Source: Chara braunii
Taxonomy: Eukaryota; Streptophyta; Charophyceae; Charales; Characeae
NCBI GenBank assembly: GCA_003427395.1
Contig: BFEA01000125.1
Location: forward strand, 315,437 to 353,808
DNA length: 38,372 bases
Reading direction: 5' to 3'
Shown: piece by piece, positions 30,784 to 38,372 of the stretch
How the letters are laid out: each line of letters opens with the position of its first letter
Numbering within the stretch: position 1 is the stretch's first letter
Translations under genes and position numbers: made by a program
Notes under the pieces: model-generated
Database searches by the model: none
The model's input: the letters and a program-made list of their open reading frames with translations, nothing else
Told to the model about the DNA's origin: nothing

Positions 30784-32029
30784 GCAGTCGGACCTTGGTG
30801 TAGGGAAGGTACCGCTGGAGCGGAGGATTGAGGTGGCGTGAATTTTGACGGCGTGGTGACGCGGTAACAGTGGAAATCAGTGGCGGTGACACTCATTGGA
30901 AAACATAGTGAGGAGGCGTTGTGGCAGGTGGTTGTGGTGAAAGGAGTGGTGTGGATTAATTGTCGACGACTGGAAGACAACTGTCTCTTGAAAGAGGGGC
31001 GTAATTTTATACGGCTTTCTTGAGTGAGCCGTTATTATCTTCATTTCAGCTTCACTCAAGGTCAGTTAAATTGACTCAATTCCCTTCACACCTGAGTGAA
31101 CCCACACTTGCTTTGACCTGTTTTACTAAATGTTTATTGAAAAAGGGAAGAGGATGTGTGTTCTTGCGTGTATGACTGAGAGTCTGACAATGGTAAAGGA
31201 ATGCATCGTGGTCTGTGTGTCGTTGGGTTTTGACTGCAGGTACGGCATGTGGACTGAAATGGATGAGGGTGATGACGGTGAAAGAATGGTTGACTTTTTC
31301 ATCTTTGTGCTTGTGTTCTATGTATAAATAAAAGAGAAAGAAAACGACGAGAAACGAACGAGCACAAGGAAGAAAAGTTCAATTGGATTTAGACTTTTCC
31401 CTGAGGTTACCCATTCTTTCCTGAATGACCCTTTTTTTGTTTATGCCTGTCAGTCTGAATGATCCTATCTTTCTACGAATTCCTTTTTCTTCGTCCAAGT
31501 TTATTTTTGACGTTAGGCGACAAAATTCTTCTTGTCTGTCGTGTAGGTGTTTTCCCTTTTTCTAGGAGGCATCTGGGGCGGGGGTTTGTTGCCTTAGGGG
31601 GAGACCCTGTTATCGACTCAGAGTGGACCGCTTTGCGGGGGGGTACTATGCCGATTCGGTGGAGACGGCTCGACTTTTGAGATCCGAGATTTATACTCGG
31701 ATGAGGAGGAGGAGTATTCCAGACCACCTCTTAGGGTAATGGAAAAGGCATCTGCACGGAAGAAAGTTATTTCTTGACGCCTTTGCGTAAAAAGAAAACT
31801 GCTTTAGCACCCCTGTAGTAAGTGATCATCTTAGGTACCACTGACGTATGGAGAGTTGGTGCTACAAGCAGCGTGACTCATGTCCTACTAGCTGAACGGA
31901 GTAAAGTTAGATACTCCTGGCGTAGTTGGTCGTGTCATAAGAAGCACGGGCCGTAAGGAAGACAAAAACCGATAATACTCGAAGGCAAGAATTCAACTTA
32001 AAACACATTTGTCTTCCTTTTTCTTTCAG
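30784..32029 (+). other. Region upstream of the plus-strand frames
   Basis: Diverged 54-bp-like pieces continue to about 30900. CTTGAGTGA/TCACTCAAG forms a hairpin at 31019-31060. TATAAATA lies at 31323-31330 and an A/G-rich stretch follows. GTAAGT at 31818-31823 fits a 5' splice site. TTTTTCTTTCAG ends at 32029 and fits a 3' splice site directly before the next ATG. Small frames here (31130-31327, 31459-31680) have no supporting similarity. Confidence 0.45.
31323..31330 (+). promoter_or_regulatory. Candidate TATA box
   Basis: TATAAATA, about 700 nt upstream of the first plus-strand frame. Only a sequence match in AT-rich DNA. Confidence 0.2.
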
Positions 32030-32496
32030 ATGGCTATGGGATCTACGGACTTATTTTTTTTCAACAACCGAGACCTGGCGGAAGAAAGGGTTGAACTTCA
32101 GAGGCGTAATGGAGTAAGAGTAGAGAGGATTGGACGACTCGTTTACAACCCGTAAGAGTAGAGAGGATTGGACGACTTATATTTAGGACAGGGTCTGACT
32201 TGGATATTATTCATTATGAGTTTTCACCACCATTGCCCGAACGCGACTTCGTCAATATGAACTTGGTAGTATCGCAGCCATATGAGATCAACCCACGGGT
32301 GAACGAAACTGTGGAAATAAGGTTGATGTTCGTTCGATACGTGCTTTGGCTAAACAATTGACAAGGGCCTTTCTTCGGCATATACTCCGTAGAACGGGTG
32401 CGAGCCAATAGGTTCGCAATCGTAAACATCGAGCCATTATATGATGATGAATTGGAGGCCGAGGCGGATGAAATAGAGGAATATCTACGCGACTAA
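32030..32496 (+). pseudogene. Element 2 array protein, penultimate frame, broken by a 38-bp duplication
   Basis: ATG at 32030 directly follows a pyrimidine tract and CAG. The frame hits TAA at 32153 because a 38-bp segment (GTAAGAGTAGAGAGGATTGG...) is present twice, at 32114 and 32152. From the second copy, protein-like sequence continues in another frame to TAA at 32494, apart from one TGA at 32359. The total of 467 nt minus 38 equals 143 codons exactly, so the duplication alone explains the frame change. The product would be about 142 aa, with an Arg/Val-rich middle and a very acidic C-terminus (ELEAEADEIEEYLRD). It ends 24 nt before the next ATG. Family not recognised. Confidence 0.65.
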
Positions 32497-32520
32497 TTCT
32501 GACTTTGTTTTAATACGCAG

Positions 32521-33072
32521 ATGTCTGGAGCTCGAAGAAATTTGACAATCCCAAGGTACCTGCTGGTTCGCGATACGCCCGAGGAGGATCTTATCAGGAG
32601 TGCAGAGCGACTTTTACGAGTTCGAGATGGATCTTCTACCGAATGGATCGGCTTCATTGGATTGTTTCGAAATGATGAGGGATTTTTCCCTAACACTCGC
32701 GCGGATTTCAGAGCCAACACGGCTCGAAATTCCGACGAGCTTTACAGTTATACTTTGTATTTCCACCGAGCGAGTAATCTCCAATGTCTCTCTCAAGCCA
32801 TTGTGAGTATCAAGATTACCTCGTCCGGTAGGCGTTTCGGCGTCATCCGGATCCGGGACACAAAGACTCGACACCTGTTTGGACTTAGTCGACCTCTCCG
32901 AGTTATAGTTTGGAGACTAGACTCTCGGATGACCTCCTTCTATAATACTCGGATTATTAGAGTCGTGCGATGTGGACGAATATCTACTCTGATTTTTTAC
33001 GACGACGAGATGGTGCGTTTGGATTCGTTGGAGGCACAGGTGCGCAGCGGGCGACAAATCTACCAAAATTAG
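32521..33072 (+). CDS. Intact array protein, 183 aa, unknown family
   Basis: The longest clean frame in the window, ATG to TAG. The ATG is preceded by CTGAC, a T-rich tract and CAG, which resembles a branch point and 3' splice site. The protein is rich in Arg and in alternating hydrophobic residues suggesting beta strands. WIGFIGLF lies near residue 42 and YTLYFHRAS near 78-86, aligning with YTIYFHGID of 20445-21197 and YSLHLSPYD of 18603-19100. Then come SGRRFGVIRIRD and LRVIVWRLD, and YDDEMVRLDSLEAQ near the C-terminus. No enzyme motif is visible. It is followed at once by three perfect hairpins and then by the dispersed module and LTR, so it is the last gene of the plus-strand element. Confidence 0.65.
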   Translation: MSGARRNLTIPRYLLVRDTPEEDLIRSAERLLRVRDGSSTEWIGFIGLFRNDEGFFPNTRADFRANTARNSDELYSYTLYFHRASNLQCLSQAIVSIKITSSGRRFGVIRIRDTKTRHLFGLSRPLRVIVWRLDSRMTSFYNTRIIRVVRCGRISTLIFYDDEMVRLDSLEAQVRSGRQIYQN

Positions 33073-33081
33073 ACATTGTCT

Positions 33082-33160
33082 TCTGAAATCTTACTCAGAT
33101 TTCAGAAAACACCTCGCACGGACTCAGTCCCGATGAGGAAACCATATAATTTATGGTTTC
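33082..33160 (+). repeat. Three consecutive hairpins just after the 183-aa frame
   Basis: TCTGAAATC/GATTTCAGA (33082-33106), GGACT/AGTCC (33120-33130) and GAAACCATA/TATGGTTTC (33138-33160) are all perfect. They begin 9 nt after the stop codon. A role in RNA 3' end formation or stability is only a guess. Confidence 0.85.
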
Positions 33161-33534
33161 AAGAGGTAATCTAAAAACAAAAACAAAACACTTTACGTAG
33201 TTAGGACCACCGAATGGATAGTATTCGGATTACCCCGATGATTTCACTATCATGCTTATGCATTGAGGGGTAATCGTTTGTATAAAAATAAGCTGGATAA
33301 AGTGAAAAGCGAACGTCTGAAAAAGTTGTCAAGCGAAGCACTGGAAGATGAAACATTTCTGCGTTGCGTAACTTGGTGTTAGAGATGGATACTCCATCAT
33401 TCGTGGAACGGAAAGAGTAATTATTGTTCAGAAGGACAAAAGCGACCAACAAAATTGTCCTTCACTTCTCCAAGTAATTGCGTGTAGCACGGAAACGAGA
33501 TCGAACCAAGACTTTAAACATCGACCAGGAACCA

Positions 33535-33631
33535 GATCACTTGGTGATCTGCATGGTACCACTTGTTGATCTGCATGGTACCAGTGGTATTTACTTGCAG
33601 AAGTTATTCATGACAAGTTTCAGTTGTCATG
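33535..33631. repeat. Hairpin and direct-repeat cluster
   Basis: GATCAC/GTGATC (33535-33549), the direct repeat GATCTGCATGGTACCA (33546-33561 and 33568-33583), TACCAC/GTGGTA across it, and CATGACAA/TTGTCATG (33609-33631). The rest of 33161-33799 has shorter hairpins (CCGAAT/ATTCGG near 33211; GATTACCCC/GGGGTAATC near 33230-33275) and no gene. Confidence 0.8.
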
Positions 33632-33799
33632 ATAGGAAAATCAGTCTTAGTTTATTTATTTAATTAATAGTCTTAGAACGACACTATAAAAATTCTTTCA
33701 GTCATACAGGTTGACAAATGACACTTTGGCAGACCAGCTTATCAAGTCAATGATTTCGGATTGCGTAGTATGAGGATTTTTGTTGTTTGATTGTTAGGG

Positions 33800-34260
33800 A
33801 CCAAGGACTGTTTTCACACTAAGTTGAGACTGTCCTCGTCAACCGGCGTACATTTCATACTTGGGAGATCAGCGCCCCAAGGAACGAACGACGTTCGGGT
33901 TCATTCGGCGTTTAGTCAAACAATTCCTATACTGCAACGAGACGAGCAAACGCCCTTGACTGATCTACCTCTGCGATTGCATTTAAAAGCCTTCGCATGT
34001 GGATCAGTAGCTCGGTAGGGATATGGCCCTAAGGGTGGTGACAACCCCTTAGGGAAGCAAACTTATGCCCTGCAGGAACCTGTCCTGTCGTAGGGGACCG
34101 TGGGATGTGTACCTGGCGCACCCGGCTAGAGCGGCGAAGGAGCGAAGCAACCGCGTCCGTCTCGGCGGCTCGCGGAAAGTTATGCGTCGTTTCCCGAGTT
34201 GTCTCTTAAAGATATGTTTTAGGTAAACTCCTGCGTGACATGGTCGGGAGGGCCCTCGTT
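33800..34260 (+). mobile_element. Dispersed module, copy 3
   Basis: The reverse complement matches 3830-4245 throughout and 1400-1690 in part. It includes the CTTGGG/CCCAAG hairpin and CCCTAAGGG/CCCTTAGGG (about 34029-34056). It lies immediately before the first block shared by the two LTRs, so it is either the 5' part of this LTR or the end of the internal region. Confidence 0.75.
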
Positions 34261-36129
34261 TTCACGTGAGGGCCGATGCACTCGACAACGGTATCGGGCG
34301 GCCGCAGACCAGTCGGCTGACATACAAGGAATTCGTCCCTCTGCCAAACGTCCGGTTAGGATTTATCGGGTACTCTTGCCGGACCCTCGGGGAAAATCAG
34401 GGGTCGTCAGAGGAACCCTGAAATCTCCTTCATCGAACGCAAGAACTTACTCTAGAAATTAATAAAATGAGCAGTTTCGTCTACCGCGTCTGACACTTAC
34501 CCTTTTTGTATGTTGCAAGGCTGTTCCCTAAGCGGCCATCTGCGAGACGAGGGTATGGTAGTAGGCCTTGGCGCGACCCTTTTACACTGACAAATTGATG
34601 AGGAAATGAACCCTTGATTTTCATTAATTTTAATAACAAAATTAAAAATGAGGAAAAAAAAAAAAAAGATTATTTATTATTTGATGATTTTTTATCGGAA
34701 TTTATTCTTGATGGATTTTTACCGGGAATTATTTATTTACCCTGGGTCCATTGATTCGTTCGAGTCCCCGATATTTATAAATCCAAGCTTGATTTTGCGT
34801 GATTAATCTGATGACTACCCTCGCTATGACCTCGATATTATTGAGTGAGAGGGACCGGGTTTTTGGGTTACGGCGACATGGTCGGGTTGCTGCTGTTACT
34901 GGTTCTACTTTGGGACGGGCCACACGACTGTATTATTTTGTTGTGGACACTGGTTTAGAATGAGCGCGGCACACTGGTTCGGAACAGGTATGATGCGGCT
35001 AGTGGGACAACATTGGTACAGGCTACTACGGTTCAATGATTGAGATGATGGGTGCGACAATTGGGGCGGCGACATGCAGTTACTGGCTCGGATTACCACG
35101 ACTACTGGTTCAGCACTAGCATGGTGCTAGGATGGGACTGGTACGACACATTGCTCGATACGGTATTTGGCGTTGACCGGGTACGACCGCTGGCCCGACA
35201 CAAACGAAACTCACGGCAGGTGGGCACTATTATTTTTTTCTACGGTCACTGCCATGACATTGGAGCCGCTTACCGCGACGTGCTACTGCCATCTTAGTAG
35301 AGAAACTGACTTGGTACACTTGAGCTACTAGTACTCGACTATGACTCTTTTCCTGAGATCTAGGGCCTGGTACTCGAATCTGGGGGCTGCGACGTGAAAT
35401 TCGATCAGGCAGGGACTCCGGGGGTCCAACTCTGGGCCAGGCGCCCTGTGTCGTTCGCTGCTCTACCGAGTATAGAAGAAGGACGAGTCAGTGGAACGGA
35501 AAGAATTTTCGGAGGACGCGTAGTAGAAAACGTGCTTGGCGTACCCCGTCCACTCTGGTTTGCTTTCCATGGTTCATATGGCCAAAGGCGTGAATGGGGC
35601 GTCCATGACACAACCCGTTTCCGCAAAGAGGGTTGACACGCCTGGCGTGACGGGGGTCCGACTCGTTCGGACTGGGGAATGATCGGGCACGTACCAGATG
35701 TGCGTAGTGCTCCGCAAGTTTTGTCGGGGGCAGAGCGAAGCCATACAGAGGTTACTACAGTTGTCAAGGGGAGGTGATGCTCAACCGTGCATGATCCACA
35801 GCCCGGACTTAAGTCCGATTCGTTGCAGGCGTTGGAACTTTGTTTCTCAGATCGGTTGAAGGAAGAATACGAGCCGGAGGTGATCTGATCCCTTAAGTCA
35901 GCGGAGACTCATGTCGACTTACATGTCAGATCGTGTACAATCATGAATTTACTGGCCTAGTATAATGAGAGTGAACGCGGAAAAAAAAAGGGAAAACCAC
36001 AAGATACGGGGGACGTATGAACTGTTAGTGCGATAGTATCTGAAAACGTGAGAGTGAGACCGGGAGGACGAGAAGAGGAGGAAGAGGGAAATTGTCGGAT
36101 CGTCATTGTTACTAATTCATGGTCAGGAG

Positions 36130-36256
<127 letters not shown>

Positions 36257-37002
36257 ACGGTGACGGAGCGTGTGCATTGATTGAGGCGAGAAAGAGACAG
36301 ACCACGACAATTAATTCAATATAATGGTGTTGAATATACCAGCGAAGGAATATCCGAATGGCGGAAAAACGAACGGGTAGGCAACTACATCAAAGAGGAC
36401 GCTCATACGCTCAAGCGAGAGCGACCCTGGGAACACAAGCTCAAGCAGCTGCCTGCGCGATTAACTTATTAGCCGGGGCAAGACAGACAAACCTTTGGAC
36501 CGCTTGAACTTCCTGGGACCCGCAACTGTGGAATGCAACTACGTTCGCTGGACGATGAGTAATCACATGTGGCAAATGATGAGGCAATAACGAGCAGTCT
36601 TCTCGCATTGATTATAAGTAAGAGAGCAATCTGCGATTTGTATGCATCTTACACTGACAGCGAACGGTCGAACAATAAGTTCAAAACGAACAAGCGCCTG
36701 AAAATCGCCCGCAGAGTGGTCCTTAAACTCCTGATCATCTAGGGGATTTCAGAAAGGAAAAAGTTGTTTAATTATTAGTAATCGAAGTGCTACGGCCCGG
36801 AGGTAAAGTTGCAATCAGAGCGTTCTTCTTAGAAGTATTTTAGCTTGGCAACTAGGTTTTTTTATTAAAAACTAAGCCTGGGCTTAATTGGACCAACTGA
36901 AAGATAGGGGGAACGATAAAAGAGTGATGGAGTGAATGCGAGGGTGTTAGATGTCAGAGATATGTGGGGAACATAGTTATCTTTCCTGAACAACTATGAA
37001 AC

Positions 37003-37250
37003 GAGCCTCGTTTTGGCACACGCTTACTCATTCTGGTTGTTAGGAAACGAGCCTCGATTTGGCTCATGCTTACTCATTCTGGTTGCCGTCGAACGAACCT
37101 CGTTTGGTTCACGCTTTTTTTTTTTTTTGCTACTAAGAATTGAGTCCTGCTCTGACTAGAGGTTAACCTTCGTGAACAGTATGAAACGAGCCTCGTGATG
37201 GCTCGCGCTCACTCCTTCTGGCTACCATGAGACGAATCTTGCATGAGATT
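37003..37250 (+). repeat. 47-bp stem-loop repeats with covarying arms
   Basis: The unit reads GAAACGAGCCTCG----GGCTC, GCTTACTCATTCTGGTTG. Arms: GAGCC/GGCAC (37003, one mismatch), GAGCC/GGCTC (37049-37065), GAACC/GGTTC (37095-37110), GAGCC/GGCTC (37188-37204) and AATCT/AGATT (37235-37250). A T-run and unrelated DNA split copies 3 and 4. It lies in the 3' part of the LTR. Confidence 0.85.
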
Positions 37251-37950
37251 GCAATTACTTGTTTTCGTTGCTTAAAATCAGGTTCTGTTTGGATTTGTGA
37301 TTACTCTTGCCGGTTATGGGGCCTTGAACCTTGGTTTCGGATAACACACAGATCAAGTATTTTACTGCAGGTGAGTGAACAGAATGATCGAAACTGTAAC
37401 ATTGGGTTGATGCGTCAACCGTGAGTGGATCTGTCTGAACTAAGTGATACTGATCCGGCGCTGCTGAAGCTGAGTGGGCCACTTGAAGTTAAGTTGCCGT
37501 ATTGGTGACCTGCCATCTAAGATCACCTCTTTTGTTGATTGCTTAGCGACCGTGTATTCGGGGCATGTATTAGCTAGCTGGAACGGGAGTAATCTAACTC
37601 GAGGGTAATATTAATCTCCTTTATCTGAAACAATGCAACTAAACATCACAGAGCGAATTAAGGGAAGCAAAGGAAGCGATAGAAAGAAATATTAATGGGA
37701 AGTTTCATATTGTGTACTAGGCCTGTTAGAGAAACAGGGGCATTTTATTTGAATAAAAACAAAATCATATTTTTCTATAATCTTGTAATCGGATAAAGTC
37801 CATCACTAAATGAGTGGCGCGATAGCCCGTGTAAACCCATCTTCCCTACCGATCGCTGAGGACCTCGGAAGCGGGCGCAGCGAGTGACAGGCACTGTTGC
37901 CCTTGGCCTCAACGAATGGCAGGCGACCCTTCCCTGGGTTTCCTCACAAC

Positions 37951-38372
37951 GGGTCACTGGGCCCTCGCTATTGGCCCTATAGAGGACCTTTTCGGGTGAT
38001 TCAAACCTGGGAAATTGCCTTGGAGGTATTGTTCCCTGCTGGAGCAGCAGTAACCAGGGTTGTCGAGCCCCGGCCCCGAGGCCCCGGCGGGGGTCCGGGG
38101 GTCCGGGGGTGGGCACCCCCAACCCCGGCTCCAGACCCCCCCCCCCCAAAAAATAAAAATAAAAATAAAAAATAAAATAGTGGGGGCTGCGCAGCGAGAG
38201 CACGCACCATATGGGCTAAACCCTAAAAATGGGGTTTTATGCCCCACCCCGGACCCCCCCCGGGGCCACACCCACCACTCGTGGGACTGGGGTAGCTGAT
38301 GGTGCGGGGCCGGGGGCGGGACCAACAGCCGGCGGGGGCGGGGGTGCGGGGTGTGGGGCGCGGGGCTCGGTG
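37951..38372. other. G/C-tract DNA beyond the LTR
   Basis: GCGGGGGTCCGGGGGTCC continuing to GGGGGTGGG (about 38089-38115) gives four runs of three or more G, with a GGGGGT/ACCCCC hairpin at its end. A 13-C run, an AAAAT repeat, a TAAACCC/GGGTTTTA hairpin (about 38215-38240) and more G runs follow to the window end. No gene; the frames are composition artefacts. Confidence 0.7.

Noticed and set aside
33082-33160. Bacterial rho-independent terminators
   Set aside because: No T-run follows the stems, and the genome is evidently a plant-like nuclear one.
34000-34060. tRNA-derived SINE promoter (A-box-like TAGCTCGGTAGG)
   Set aside because: No B box at a suitable distance; the word lies in the dispersed module and varies between its copies.
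36281-36472. 63-codon frame after the GATA repeat
   Set aside because: Short, within the LTR, without a counterpart in the other LTR.

Overview
The window looks like transposon-dense nuclear DNA from a land plant or another streptophyte. Evidence: plant telomere-type boxes (three TAATTAGGGTTTT, one inside the 18-bp palindrome AAACCCTAATTAGGGTTT at 24775-24792); a retrotransposon primer-binding site at 25668-25685 matching the 3' end of plant tRNA-Asp with one mismatch, the primer type of Athila and some Tat-lineage Ty3 elements; CT, CA and GATA microsatellites; and several satellite arrays. The species cannot be told. I see no host housekeeping gene, rRNA, tRNA, CRISPR, or reverse transcriptase, integrase or protease domain.

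Layout. 1-7.5 kb: microsatellite-bearing duplications, two copies (about 1400-1690 and 3830-4245) of a dispersed module, and arrays of short stem-loop repeats. 7.5-11 kb: GC-rich, C-rich non-coding DNA with hairpins, possibly a decayed LTR. 12.5-17.4 kb: a 29-bp minisatellite, an 80-81-bp satellite with an inverted central block, and an A-rich 85-90-bp repeat. 17.9-23.5 kb: a minus-strand run of about nine short reading frames, many broken by nonsense codons, spaced only 3 to about 110 nt apart. 23.6-25.7 kb: the leader of the same minus-strand element, ending at its primer-binding site. 25686 to at least 29.55 kb: its 5' LTR. 29.25-30.35 kb: an almost unbroken chain of perfect hairpins. 30.35-30.78 kb: a 54-bp array. 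32.0-33.1 kb: two plus-strand frames of the same general kind as the minus-strand array. 33.8-34.26 kb: third copy of the module. About 34.23-37.95 kb: an LTR in plus orientation, matching the minus-strand LTR block by block. 37.95-38.37 kb: G-quadruplex-prone DNA.

Working model (inference). At least two large LTR elements of one family lie head to head. The minus-strand element (element 1) gives LTR, tRNA-Asp primer site, a 2-kb repeat-rich leader, then a multi-frame gene array cut off at about 17.87 kb. The plus-strand element (element 2) gives the last two frames, the dispersed module and the 3' LTR. In place of gag-pol, the sequenced parts carry strings of roughly 140-340-residue proteins that look related to each other and that I do not recognise. 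Four frames are intact: 19487-19918, 19110-19448, 18603-19100 and 32521-33072. The others stay in one frame for up to 750 nt between nonsense codons, 12 of 16 of which are TGA.

The second theme is RNA or DNA structure. Several unrelated repeat families are stem-loops whose arms differ between copies but stay paired, and one hairpin shows a paired change between the two LTRs. The multi-frame array and the covarying stem-loops are the best candidates for something undescribed.
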